In this document: in pieces, positions 1 through 9,949 of the stretch
Position numbering within the stretch: the stretch's first letter is position 1
Layout: each line of letters begins with the position of its first letter
Assembly (NCBI RefSeq): GCF_018139695.1
Contig: NZ_JAGSOG010000016.1
Location: 1 to 63,998 of the forward strand
Length of the DNA stretch: 63,998 bases
Source of the DNA: Actinospica durhamensis
Lineage (GTDB): Bacteria; Actinomycetota; Actinomycetes; Streptomycetales; Catenulisporaceae
Direction of reading: 5' to 3'
Made by a program: the position numbers and the translations under genes
Notes under the pieces: model-generated
The model's input: only the letters and a program-made list of their open reading frames with translations
Told to the model about the DNA's origin: nothing
The model's database searches: none

Positions 1-679
1 GGTGGCGCTGCGGCTGGCCGGGGGCGAGCCGGGGCTGCGGTATGCGAACCTGGCGGTGCGGGGCAAGCTGATCGGGCAGATCAGGGCCGACCAGCTGGCT
101 CCGGCGGCGGCGATGCGGGCGGATCTGACCAGTTTGGCCGGGGGGCTCAACGACATCATGCGTCCGGGGTGCGACGTGGAGGCGGTGTGCGCGCACATCG
201 CGCACTGCGCCTCGGTACTGGCCGGGGCGAGCGGGCGGCTGGTGCTGTTCCACCCCATCGACTTCCGCCGCCGGATGCCCTCGTCCGCGCGGCTGTGGCC
301 GAAGGTGGAGCGGCTGATCGAGACGGCGGATCAGCTCGCTGAGAAGCACGGTGCGGCGCTGGTGCGGCTGGACGAAGAGCGGGTGTTCGACGACGCGCGG
401 CTGTGGGCGGCCGACCGGATCCACCTGACCGGCGAGGGGCACCGGCGGGTGGCCGAGGCCGTGCTCGAGGCGCTGGGATACGAGCCCTCATTCGACTGGC
501 GCGCACCGCTGCCGGCCCCGCTTTCGTCTTCGCCGCTGGCCCGCCGGGCGGCGAAGACGTGGTCCGATATACGTTGGCTGGTCGGCTTCCTGGCGCCGTG
601 GATCAAGCGGCGGCTGACCGGGAAGTCCTCCGGGGACGGGATGACGCCGAAGCGGCCGGAGCTGGCGCCGGTCGACTGA
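1..679 (+). CDS. SGNH/GDSL-family hydrolase, 5'-truncated by the window edge
   Basis: This is the C-terminal ~225 residues of an SGNH-type esterase/lipase. Three of the four family blocks are present: a block II-like YANLAVRGK with its glycine, block III GGLNDIM (GxND), and block V DRIHLTGEGH with the catalytic Asp-x-x-His. Block I (GDS with the nucleophilic serine) must lie upstream of base 1, so the GTG at base 2 is not taken as the start. After the catalytic core comes a basic and hydrophobic tail (WLVGFLAPWIKRR) that could touch the membrane. The substrate cannot be inferred. The gene converges on the crotonase gene with a strong terminator between them. Confidence 0.85.
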   Translation, partial: VALRLAGGEPGLRYANLAVRGKLIGQIRADQLAPAAAMRADLTSLAGGLNDIMRPGCDVEAVCAHIAHCASVLAGASGRLVLFHPIDFRRRMPSSARLWPKVERLIETADQLAEKHGAALVRLDEERVFDDARLWAADRIHLTGEGHRRVAEAVLEALGYEPSFDWRAPLPAPLSSSPLARRAAKTWSDIRWLVGFLAPWIKRRLTGKSSGDGMTPKRPELAPVD

Positions 680-721
680 GTGCGGCGGCACCACAGCGCC
701 ACAGCACTACGGGGCTACCGA

Positions 722-756
722 CAGGGCTCGTCGGCCGAGGGGGTCGACGAGCCCTG
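722..756. terminator. Bidirectional hairpin terminator
   Basis: There is a perfect 12-bp stem (CAGGGCTCGTCG at 722-733, its complement at 745-756) with an 11-nt loop. It sits between two convergent genes, the position expected for a shared terminator. Just downstream a 14-bp motif GCACCGCGATCCGC occurs twice (about 762-796), which I cannot assign a role. Confidence 0.7.
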
Positions 757-798
757 CTGCCGCACCGCGATCCGCTGCGGCGCACCGCGATCCGCGGC

Positions 799-1626
799 TC
801 AGCGGCCGGCCAGGGCCCTGATACGACGTACCTGGGCGGCGCGCTCGGCGGCGCGCTGGGAGTCGTAGTCGCGCTCCACCGCGCCCTGCACCAGGGCCTT
901 GGTCTCGATCAGCGCGTCGCGGTCGGCGGCGAGCAGTTCGCGGACGAACACCTCGGCGTCGATGGCCAGGTCGGCGGTGCGGCAGACGCGGTTGACCAGG
1001 CCGAGTCGCTCGGCCTCGGCCGCGTCCACCCAGCGGCCGGTGGCGCAGATCTCCAGCGCGCGGGCCGGGCCGACCAGGTCCACCAGCGGCTTGGAGCCGC
1101 CGAGGTCGGGCACCAGGCCGAGGGTGATCTCACGCATCGCGAACCGCGCGTCCTCGGCCGCCAGCCGCAGGTCGCAGGCCAGCGCGAGCTGGAATCCGGC
1201 GCCGACCGCGTGCCCCTGCACCGCCGCGACGGTGATCAGGTCGGGGTTGCGCCACCAGGTGAAGGCCTCCTGGAAGGCCTCGATGGTCATCTCGGCGTCG
1301 GCCTGCCCGGCGTGGGCCAGGTCGAGCAGCGTCTTGGCGCCGCCCTCGCCGCCGATCAGCACGGAGCGGTCGAGCCCGGCGCTGAAGGAGGGGCCCTCGG
1401 CCCGCAGCAGCACCGCGCGCACGCTGCCGGGCAGCGCGCGGCCGACCTCGGCCAGGTGCCACCAGGTGCTCGGGGTCATCGCGTTGCGCTTGTCCACCCG
1501 GTCCAGCACGACCGTGGCCAGTTCCCCGTCGATGTGCAGCCGCACCCCGGCCTTGGCCGCCGCGGCCGCCTTGGCCTCAGGCCACGCCTGCTCGCCCGCA
1601 TCCGTCGCAGAGTTCGAACTGGTCAT
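799..1626 (-). CDS. Enoyl-CoA hydratase/isomerase (crotonase) family protein
   Basis: This 275-residue protein has a crotonase fold. The oxyanion-hole segment FSAGLD is at about 81-86 and the GAGFQLALACDLRLA helix at about 142-157. Of the two catalytic glutamates of classical enoyl-CoA hydratases, the first is replaced by Gln146 and the second is kept (Glu166 in AMREITLG). From family knowledge, a retained second Glu alone fits an isomerase or another crotonase reaction better than hydration. The first 25 residues are Ala-rich and poorly conserved in character, so the true start could be slightly internal. Acyl-CoA metabolism is likely; the substrate is unknown. An operator-like inverted repeat lies about 60-70 nt upstream. 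Confidence 0.88.
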   Translation of the reverse strand: MTSSNSATDAGEQAWPEAKAAAAAKAGVRLHIDGELATVVLDRVDKRNAMTPSTWWHLAEVGRALPGSVRAVLLRAEGPSFSAGLDRSVLIGGEGGAKTLLDLAHAGQADAEMTIEAFQEAFTWWRNPDLITVAAVQGHAVGAGFQLALACDLRLAAEDARFAMREITLGLVPDLGGSKPLVDLVGPARALEICATGRWVDAAEAERLGLVNRVCRTADLAIDAEVFVRELLAADRDALIETKALVQGAVERDYDSQRAAERAAQVRRIRALAGR

Positions 1627-1684
1627 GGCTGCGCCCCTACTCGTTCCGATCCCACCGGCGCCTGCCGGCCGGTGTCACGGACTT

Positions 1685-1696
1685 TACCGCACGGTA
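1685..1696. promoter_or_regulatory. Possible operator upstream of the crotonase gene
   Basis: TACCG-ca-CGGTA is an inverted repeat with 5-bp arms, 59-70 nt upstream of the crotonase start. Short arms around a small spacer resemble TetR-family operators that control acyl-CoA genes, but no TetR gene is in view. This is inference from position and symmetry only. Confidence 0.3.
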
Positions 1697-1916
1697 GTGA
1701 AGGGTCCGCGGAGCAGGGAGTCCGTCCGGGCCCACCGCCCGGCCGGACTCCCGCCACCCGCCCGGCGGCCCCGGACGCGACCCCGTCCTCGCGGGTGCCG
1801 CGGCCGGGGCCGCCGATCACTTTCGTCCTTCGTACTGCTCGCAGTGTTACCTCGCGGCCACCGACGACCGTGGTTCGGACGGCCGTGATACCGTGGTCCG
1901 GCCAGGCACGTTCCGA

Positions 1917-2135
1917 TTAAGCGGTACGCGCCTTGCCGCGGGTGGCGCCACCGCGCCCGCGGAGCGTGACACCGGACTCGCTCAGCATCCGGTGTACGAA
2001 CCCGTACGAACGCCCGGTCTCCTGGGCGAGGGCGCGGATCGATTCTCCGGCCTCGTACTTGGTCTTCAGATCGCTCGCGAGCTGCTCTCTCGCGGTGCCG
2101 GTGACCCGGCTGCCCTTCTTCAGGGTCTCGGCCAC
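1917..2135 (-). CDS. Small helix-turn-helix protein
   Basis: This is a 72-residue basic protein. Residues about 20-55 (DLKTKYEAGESIRALAQETGRSYGFVHRMLSESG) read as a helix-turn-helix of the resolvase/homeodomain-like type. It is followed by a short Arg/Lys/Gly-rich tail suited to DNA contact. The GTG start is supported by a strong AGGAGG Shine-Dalgarno site five bases upstream. Small stand-alone HTH proteins like this are widespread in streptomycetes and are probably DNA-binding. Its target and role are not known to me. It stands alone, 250 bp downstream of the ABC-F gene and separated from it by a terminator. Confidence 0.82.
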   Translation of the reverse strand: MAETLKKGSRVTGTAREQLASDLKTKYEAGESIRALAQETGRSYGFVHRMLSESGVTLRGRGGATRGKARTA

Positions 2136-2320
2136 TTGCGCCTCCTAGAGGGGGTGTGGGGTAACTCCCACCTTGCACAGGGAATGTGCGCTCTGGCCTC
2201 CCATGATCACCCCTCGGGGCCGAGTTGACCACTGCTTCGTCGGAGAAACTCAAGCGGTATTCCCGGGTCCCCTGTCTGATTCGTGCCGGAAAATCACGGC
2301 ATGTCAGGATAAAACTTCCG

Positions 2321-2344
2321 CTCCGTTATCAGACTGTAACGGAG
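2321..2344 (-). terminator. Intrinsic terminator of the ABC-F gene
   Basis: CTCCGTTA (2321-2328) and its exact complement (2337-2344) form an 8-bp stem with an 8-nt loop. On the minus strand the hairpin is followed a few bases later by TTTTAT. It lies 44-67 nt past the ABC-F stop codon, in a locally AT-richer stretch. Confidence 0.65.
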
Positions 2345-2387
2345 GGCAATCGACGTTCTGTCGGATACCGGGCACCGGCGCCCGTTC

Positions 2388-3986
<1,599 letters not shown>

Positions 3987-4205
3987 CTCCCCATGGTACG
4001 GGACCGGGGCCCCGGGCTCCGACGGCATTTCGCCCGCCGGGATCCGCCGGCCCGGGCGGGGCCGGGCGCCGCGGAGCGCCGGACCGGCGCGCGAAGGCGC
4101 CCGAAGGGCGTGCGGAAGGGCACCCCGCGCGCCGTTCGGGCCCGTATCCAAGCGGAGAGGGGGCTACTAAAATCCTGATTCGAAGACCCTCAGGAGGGCA
4201 GCGCC

Positions 4206-5147
4206 ATGACCGTCGCTCTACCTTCGATCGATCCCCCTTTCTCCGCGCGCCTGCATCCGCTCACCTCCGTCGCCTCGGCCGCCACCGCGAAATGGGCCGC
4301 GGAGTGGGGGCTGACCGAGCGCCCCGAACTCGCGCTGCGGCTGCGCGAGACCGATCCGGCCCGGCTGGCCGGCCGGGTCTGCCCCAGCGCCAGTCTCGAG
4401 GGCCTGACGCTCAACTCGGACTGGCAGGCCTGGCTGTTCCTGTTCGACGACGCGTACTGCGACGAGTCGGAGATAGGCTCCGACCCGGCCGCCACCACCG
4501 AGGTCACCATCTGGATGCTCGGCGCGCTCGAGGCCGGCGAGGCCGGACCGCACGACGTGTTCGCCGGTGCGCTGGCCGACCTGTGCGCGCGGCTGGACGC
4601 GATGGCCTCCCCGGTGCAGCGCACGCGCTTCCGGCAGGAGGTGACCGCGTACCTCTACTCCCTGGTGTGGGAGGCGGCCCGGCGGCGGCAGCGGATGCCG
4701 GCCCAGCTGGCCGAGTACATCAGGATGCGCCGACACTGCAGCGCGGTGCCGACCTGCCTGGCGCTGATCGACGTGGTCAACGGCTTCTCGCTGAGCCAGG
4801 AGCTGTGGTGCTCCCCGGCCGTGCGCGCCGCGGCCGACGCGGCCACCGACATCACCTGCTGGACCAACGACGTGCTGTCCCTGGCCAAGGAGGAGACGCG
4901 CTCGATCGAGCTGCTCAGCCTGCCCGCGGTGCTCAGCCGCCGGCAGGGGCTGAACCAGGCCGAGGCGCTGCGGGCGTGCACCGCCATGATCGACGCGCGC
5001 ATCCGCGACTATCTCGAGGCCCAGCAGCCGCTGCTGGCCTCCGGCGACCCGGTGCTGGCCCGCTTCTGCGCGGACCTGCGGCACTGGATCGCCGGGAACC
5101 TGGCCTGGTCGCGCGAGACCGGGCGCTACCGGGTCACGGCCCGCTGA
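4206..5147 (+). CDS. Class I terpene synthase (terpene cyclase)
   Basis: This 313-residue protein has the bacterial sesquiterpene-cyclase size and plan. The aspartate-rich metal motif is DDAYCDE at 81-87. The NSE metal triad is NDVLSLAKE at 221-229 (Asn221, Ser225, Glu229). An Arg-rich diphosphate-sensor segment (RMRRH) is near 173-177, and an RY pair is close to the C-terminus (ETGRY). It would ionise a prenyl diphosphate, most likely farnesyl diphosphate, and cyclise it with Mg2+. The product cannot be predicted. A strong AGGAGG site precedes the ATG by 7-8 bases and a TACTAAAAT stretch 40 nt upstream could be a -10 region. Its 3' end overlaps the convergent P450 gene by 14 nt. Confidence 0.93.
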   Translation: MTVALPSIDPPFSARLHPLTSVASAATAKWAAEWGLTERPELALRLRETDPARLAGRVCPSASLEGLTLNSDWQAWLFLFDDAYCDESEIGSDPAATTEVTIWMLGALEAGEAGPHDVFAGALADLCARLDAMASPVQRTRFRQEVTAYLYSLVWEAARRRQRMPAQLAEYIRMRRHCSAVPTCLALIDVVNGFSLSQELWCSPAVRAAADAATDITCWTNDVLSLAKEETRSIELLSLPAVLSRRQGLNQAEALRACTAMIDARIRDYLEAQQPLLASGDPVLARFCADLRHWIAGNLAWSRETGRYRVTAR

Positions 5148-6567
5148 TCCGGGTCACCCGCAGCGGCACCGTGTCCGGGTGCAGGGTCGTACGCGCGACC
5201 GGGCGCACCACGGTCCCGGGTACCGGTTCTATCCGGTACCCGGCCAGGATCGCGCACAGCGTGCAGAAGATCTCCGCCATGCCGTACGACTCGCCCAGGC
5301 ACACCCGCGGCCCGCTGCCGAAGGGCAGGTAGTACGGGCCGGCCGCAGCCATGTCCATGCTCTTCCACCGGTCCGGGTCGAACGCGTCCGGGTCGGGGAA
5401 CGCGCCGGGGTCGCGCTGCAGGGCGTAGAAGTTCACCAACACCTGGCTGCCGGCCGGTATCCGGGTCGCGCCGAGCCTCGTCTCCTGCACCGCGCGCCGT
5501 CCGACGAGCCAGCCCGGAGGATAGAGCCGGAGCACCTCCTTCACCACGCGCTCGGCGAGCTCGAGGCCCCGCAGGTCGGCCGGCTCGAGCCGCTTCCCGC
5601 CCGTCACCTCGGCGATCTCGAGGCGAAGCCGTTGCTGCAGCTCGGAATCGCGCGCCAGCACGTGCAGGCACCAGGCCAGCACCCCGGCGGTGGTCTCGGT
5701 CCCGGCCAACAGCAGGGTCATGATCTCGTCGTGCGCCTGCGCGTCGGTCATGCCCGCGCCCTCCTCGTCCACCGCGGCCAGCAGGGCGGCCAGCAACCCG
5801 GCGGAACCCGGCGATCCCTGCCGCGCGGCCCTGGCCCGCTCCCGGGCGACCATGTCGTCGGCCACCGCGTGCACCCGCCGCAGCGAGTGGTCGAAGCGCC
5901 GGTTGCCCGGCGTGGGCACCAGGTCGAGGGCGCGGATCGGCAGCAGGGCCCTGCGGCCGATGCCGGAGAGCAGGCCGGGCAGCGCGCGCATCACCTCGTC
6001 CGCGGCGAACTCGGAGCCGGACATGGAGCGGGTGATCAGGCGCATGGACAGCACGCGCATGTCCACCGCGGCGTCCACCGTGCGCGCACCGTCCGGCGCC
6101 GCATGCCCGCGCGGCGCCGAGGCCGGATCCCACTGGGCGCCGAGGAAGTGCTCGATCTGCGGCGTCATGTCCACCGCGTGCCCGCGCGAGGCGGTGCGGT
6201 CGAAGGCGGGGCGCAGCATGCGCTTGTTGCGCCGGTGCTTGGCCCCGCGCGAGGTGCCGACGCCGTCGCCGATCAGCCGCCGCAGCACGTCGAACTGGAA
6301 ACCCTTGTCGTAGCCGGCCGCGTCGGTCACCAGCACCTGGTGGACCAGGTCGGGCCCGGTGACCACGTAGGCCGCCGCCGGGCCGAGGCGCACCCGGGTG
6401 AGCGGGGCCGCCCGCCCCGCCCGGACGAGCAGGGCCAGGGGGTCGCGCAGCAGCGCGGGCGCGTGTCCGAGCAGCGGCCATGCGCCCGGCAGGAGCGGTG
6501 CGGGAACGTCGACCTGCTCCTCCGGGGCGCCGCACTCGGCCGCGGAGAGCGTGGTGTGATCCGTCAT
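5134..6567 (-). CDS. Cytochrome P450, probable terpene tailoring oxygenase
   Basis: This 477-residue P450 has the I-helix oxygen-activation motif AGTETT at 288-293, ExxR EVLR at 344-347 and the heme-thiolate loop FGSGPRVCLG at 416-425 with Cys423 as axial ligand. Early residues contain a PGAWPLLGH stretch typical of class II-like, long-chain-substrate P450s, but there is no N-terminal membrane anchor. The start is ATG 6567 (MTDHTTLS); the longer open frame upstream has poor coding character. No ferredoxin or reductase gene is adjacent, so redox partners must come from elsewhere. Its tail-to-tail overlap with the terpene synthase suggests that it oxidises the cyclase product, as in pentalenene-type pathways. 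That role is inference. Confidence 0.93.
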   Translation of the reverse strand: MTDHTTLSAAECGAPEEQVDVPAPLLPGAWPLLGHAPALLRDPLALLVRAGRAAPLTRVRLGPAAAYVVTGPDLVHQVLVTDAAGYDKGFQFDVLRRLIGDGVGTSRGAKHRRNKRMLRPAFDRTASRGHAVDMTPQIEHFLGAQWDPASAPRGHAAPDGARTVDAAVDMRVLSMRLITRSMSGSEFAADEVMRALPGLLSGIGRRALLPIRALDLVPTPGNRRFDHSLRRVHAVADDMVARERARAARQGSPGSAGLLAALLAAVDEEGAGMTDAQAHDEIMTLLLAGTETTAGVLAWCLHVLARDSELQQRLRLEIAEVTGGKRLEPADLRGLELAERVVKEVLRLYPPGWLVGRRAVQETRLGATRIPAGSQVLVNFYALQRDPGAFPDPDAFDPDRWKSMDMAAAGPYYLPFGSGPRVCLGESYGMAEIFCTLCAILAGYRIEPVPGTVVRPVARTTLHPDTVPLRVTRISGP

Positions 6568-6743
6568 CAGTTCTGGACGGTAGCGCGTCAGCCACGCTGC
6601 GCAAGGCGCTTCGGAAGCACGGCGAGCGGCTCCGTACGCCGCCCGATTTTCCACGGCCGCACCACATTTCTTCCCTAAAAACACCACCAGAGGGCGACGA
6701 TACGACTACCGTATGGGTGTCGGCGGAAGGAATGGAGGCGTTC

Positions 6744-8435
6744 ATGTCGCCATCCGTGCGTGTCTCCGGCGAGGCCGGGGCGCTCGCACCGCTCCCGGAC
6801 GGAAGGCTGTGGCCGATGAGGAGTGAGGACAGGAACGGCGGCTGGGACGAGTTCGGTTTCACCCCCAGCGGTTTCGACGCGGACGCGGGCTTCTACAACT
6901 GGCTGCTGCCGACCAACGAAGTCATCTGCGACGATCGGACCTACCAGCTGCACGGGCTGATGCCGGACGCGGGCCTGCGGTTCGAGGCGTTCCTCGGACA
7001 GGTGCCGCCCGAGGACCTGCCGGACCTGCTCGAGGTGCTCGAGCCGCTGCTGGCGCGAGTGGGCGATTTCGCCATCGAGTACCGGATCAAGCGGCCGGAC
7101 GGGCGGATGAGCACGCTCGAGACCCGCGGCCGGGTGGTGGCCGGGCCCGGCGGCACGCCGGAACGGGCCATGGGCATCATCATCGACGTCACCGAGCGGC
7201 GCGAGGCCGAGCTCGAGACGCTGCGCCGGGCCGCCGTGGCCGCCCGGATGCAGGAGCTGACGGCGGGTCTGGCCGCCGCCGGCACCCTCGGCGAGGTGCG
7301 CGACGCGGTCACCTCCTCGCTGCGCGCCCTCGGCGCCAGCGGGGTGCTGGTGGCCGACGCCGGGCAGTCCCCCGAGGTGCTGCTCGAGTGCGGGGACCTG
7401 GGCATGGCGGCCGGGCGGGTGCGGATCGGCACGGACGGCCCGGTGCGCACGGCCGCGGTGACCGGCGATCCGCTGTTCTTCCCGGAGACCTCGGAGCTGC
7501 GCCGGCGCTTCCCGCAGTCGGTGGAGGCGATGAAGGAGACCGGCGCGGTCGCGGTGGCGGTGATACCGATCGGCGGCGTGCCCCGGATGAGCGGGGTGTG
7601 CATGATCGGCTTCGACGGCCCGCGCGCTTTCGACGCGGCCGAGCGCGCCTTCCTGGTGCTCGCCGCGAGCGCGATCGGCCAGGCCGTGCACCGGGCCAGG
7701 ATCCACGACGTGGAGTTCAACCTGGCCATGGCGCTGCAGGGCGGCATGCTCCCGCGCACCCTGCGGATCGGCACCGGCGTGGAGATCGCCCGGCGCTACG
7801 AGGCGGCCACCACCGGCATACAGGTCGGCGGCGACTGGTTCGACTCGGTGCAGCGCGCGGACGGCTCCACGCTGCTGATCATCGGCGACGTGGAGGGCCA
7901 CAACGTGCAGGCCGCGGGCATGATGTACCGCGTGCGCACCACGCTGCTGGCGTACGCCAACCGCACCGCCGACGTGGCCGAGCTGCTCGCCCAGACCAAC
8001 GCGTTCGTGTGCGAGGTCAACGAGGAGGCCGACAACCCGCTGTTCGCCACCTGCCTGCTCGCGCTGATCGACCCGGTCGCGCGCACCGTCACGTTCAGCC
8101 GGGCCGGGCACATCCCGCCGCTGCTCGCGCTGCCGGGCAAGCCCAGCGAGGTGCACCACCACGAGGTGGGCGTGCCGCTCGGCGTGGAGGACGAGTCGGC
8201 CTACCCGGTGTGGCAGCAGGCTTACACCCCCGGCACGGTACTGCTGCTGTGCACCGACGGGCTGCTCGAGTCGCTCGACAACGACCTGGACCGGGGCCTG
8301 ATCCGGTGCCGCGGCGTGCTGGACGGGCAGCGGGACGAGAAGCTGGAGACGGTCGCCGACGACATCCTCTCCGCCAACCGTCCGCAGGGCCCGTGGAAGG
8401 ACGACGTCGCGCTGCTGCTGGCCCGGCTGACCTGA
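6744..8435 (+). CDS. PAS-GAF-PP2C (SpoIIE-type) serine phosphatase
   Basis: About 563 residues. A PAS-like sensor spans about 45-155, ending in the classical IIIDVTERREAE linker. A GAF-like domain spans about 165-320. A PPM/SpoIIE phosphatase follows, with VGGDWFDS, IGDVEGHNVQAA, CTDGLLES and a final WKDDVALLLARL carrying metal-binding aspartates. Such proteins dephosphorylate anti-sigma antagonists in partner-switching pathways. No histidine-kinase-like anti-sigma domain is fused here and no partner gene is adjacent. The start is ATG 6744, preceded by GGAGG at a five-base spacing; ATG 6732 is the alternative. The gene is divergent from the P450. Confidence 0.9.
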   Translation: MSPSVRVSGEAGALAPLPDGRLWPMRSEDRNGGWDEFGFTPSGFDADAGFYNWLLPTNEVICDDRTYQLHGLMPDAGLRFEAFLGQVPPEDLPDLLEVLEPLLARVGDFAIEYRIKRPDGRMSTLETRGRVVAGPGGTPERAMGIIIDVTERREAELETLRRAAVAARMQELTAGLAAAGTLGEVRDAVTSSLRALGASGVLVADAGQSPEVLLECGDLGMAAGRVRIGTDGPVRTAAVTGDPLFFPETSELRRRFPQSVEAMKETGAVAVAVIPIGGVPRMSGVCMIGFDGPRAFDAAERAFLVLAASAIGQAVHRARIHDVEFNLAMALQGGMLPRTLRIGTGVEIARRYEAATTGIQVGGDWFDSVQRADGSTLLIIGDVEGHNVQAAGMMYRVRTTLLAYANRTADVAELLAQTNAFVCEVNEEADNPLFATCLLALIDPVARTVTFSRAGHIPPLLALPGKPSEVHHHEVGVPLGVEDESAYPVWQQAYTPGTVLLLCTDGLLESLDNDLDRGLIRCRGVLDGQRDEKLETVADDILSANRPQGPWKDDVALLLARLT

Positions 8436-8505
8436 CCCGGCTGCCCGAGCCCGGCTAGAATATTCGAGGTCGGATATTCGTCGAGCAGAACAGCGGGGAC
8501 GGGTG

Positions 8506-9267
8506 ATGGCGAACACGCTCGAGGGCACCGTGGCGCTGGTGACCGGCGCCTCCAGCGGCATCGGCCGGGCCAGCGCGCTCGCGCTGGCCGCCGAGGGCGC
8601 GCGGGTGGCCGTGGTGGCGCGGCGCAAGGACCGGCTCGAGGAGCTGGTGGCCGCGATCGAGGCGGCGGGCGGCGAGGCGCTGGCGATCGAGGCCGACCTC
8701 GGCGTGGAGCAGGACGCCGTGGGCGCGGTCGCGCGCACCGTCGAGCACTTCGGCCGGCTGGACACCGTGCTCAACAACGCGGGCCTGATGCTGCTCGGCC
8801 CGACCGCCACCGCGAGCACCGCGGACTGGCGCCGGATGGTCGACGTCAATGTCATGGGTCTGCTCTACTGCGCCCACGCCGCGCTCCCGCACCTGCTGGC
8901 GGCGGCCGAGGACGGTGCGCGCCGGGTGGCCGACCTGGTCAACGTGAGCTCCATCGGCGGGCGCACGACCCGGCCGGGCAGCCAGGTTTACAACGCCACC
9001 AAGTGGGGCGTGGTGGGCCTGAGCGAGTCGATGCGCCAGGAGCTCGCGGGCCGGCACGTGCGCGTGTCCGTGGTCGAACCCGGTGCCGTGCGCACCGAAC
9101 TGGCCGAGGCCAACCGGCCCGAGATCCGCGCGCAGATCCTCGGCCGGCAGGAGGGCGTCGAGGTGCTCGACCCCCAGGACGTCGCGGAGGCGATCGTCTT
9201 CCTGGTCACCCGCCCCCGCCATGTGAACATCAACGAGATCATGGTCCGGCCGACGGAGATCGCATAG
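8506..9267 (+). CDS. Short-chain dehydrogenase/reductase (classical SDR)
   Basis: A 253-residue Rossmann oxidoreductase. The cofactor glycine motif TGASSGIG is at 13-20, NNAG at 90-93, catalytic Ser near 148, and Tyr162/Lys166 lie in YNATK. Arg39/Arg40 at the end of the second strand suggest NADP(H). It probably oxidises or reduces an alcohol/ketone; the substrate is unknown. The start is ATG 8506 (a GTG codon lies directly in front at 8503). Upstream, ATATTCG is repeated twice (about 8460-8485), a possible binding site. The PNPOx-like gene follows 47 nt later on the same strand. Confidence 0.92.
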   Translation: MANTLEGTVALVTGASSGIGRASALALAAEGARVAVVARRKDRLEELVAAIEAAGGEALAIEADLGVEQDAVGAVARTVEHFGRLDTVLNNAGLMLLGPTATASTADWRRMVDVNVMGLLYCAHAALPHLLAAAEDGARRVADLVNVSSIGGRTTRPGSQVYNATKWGVVGLSESMRQELAGRHVRVSVVEPGAVRTELAEANRPEIRAQILGRQEGVEVLDPQDVAEAIVFLVTRPRHVNINEIMVRPTEIA

Positions 9268-9314
9268 CCGCAGCGGCAGCCGCCCTGGGAGCGGCCGCAG
9301 GAGCAGGAGGAGTC

Positions 9315-9905
9315 ATGGCCAAGCGCTTCACCGAGATCACCCCGAGGATCCGCGCCTTCATCGCCAAGCAGCCGATGTTCTTCGTGGCCACCGCGCCCGT
9401 GGGCGAGGGCCGGGTGAACGTCTCGCCCAAGGGATACAAGGACACCTTCGAGGTCCTGGACGAGCACACCTTCGCCTACCTGGAGCTGTTCGGCAGCGGC
9501 ATCGAGACCAAGGCCCATCTCGCCGTGGATCCGCGGATCACGATCATGTTCTGCTCCTTCGACCGCGAGTCCAACATCGTCCGGCTCTACGGCAGGGGCC
9601 GCCACCTGCGCCCGGACGACCCGGAGTTCGACGGCTTCGCCGAGCACTTCAACCTGGCCCACCCCAGCCCGCGCGGGATCGTGGTGGTGGACGTGGAGAG
9701 CACCCAGACCTCGTGCGGCTACTCGGTGCCCTATATGGAGCTGCGCGACGAGCGGCCGGTGCTCGACACACTGCACGGACGCCGCACGGATCAGGAGTGG
9801 GCGCAGCGGGTGGCCGAGGTCAACAACCGGAGCATCGACGGCCTGCCCGGCCTCGAACCGGACCACCCGCTGCCGACCACGGTGCGCAGGCTGCCTGCGG
9901 CCTGA
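9315..9905 (+). CDS. Pyridoxamine 5'-phosphate oxidase-like flavin/F420-binding protein
   Basis: This 196-residue protein is a split-barrel PNPOx-like fold. It starts with FIAKQPMFFVATAP, then VNVSPKGY (phosphate/cofactor-binding strand) and YLELFGSGIETKAHL. Actinobacterial proteins of this type bind FMN, F420 or heme and reduce small molecules. They are usually not true PdxH, which carries extra substrate residues not visible here. CAGGAGG lies 4-5 bases before ATG 9315. It is probably co-transcribed with the SDR upstream, suggesting a redox pair, but no pathway can be named. Confidence 0.82.
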   Translation: MAKRFTEITPRIRAFIAKQPMFFVATAPVGEGRVNVSPKGYKDTFEVLDEHTFAYLELFGSGIETKAHLAVDPRITIMFCSFDRESNIVRLYGRGRHLRPDDPEFDGFAEHFNLAHPSPRGIVVVDVESTQTSCGYSVPYMELRDERPVLDTLHGRRTDQEWAQRVAEVNNRSIDGLPGLEPDHPLPTTVRRLPAA

Positions 9906-9949
9906 CCGTGTCGGCGGCGCGCCGCGGGCAGTGCGGGCGGGGTCGCGGC

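Noticed and set aside
403-1920. Open plus-strand frame across the crotonase gene
   Set aside because: Runs through a terminator and opposite a clear crotonase; composition is non-protein-like.
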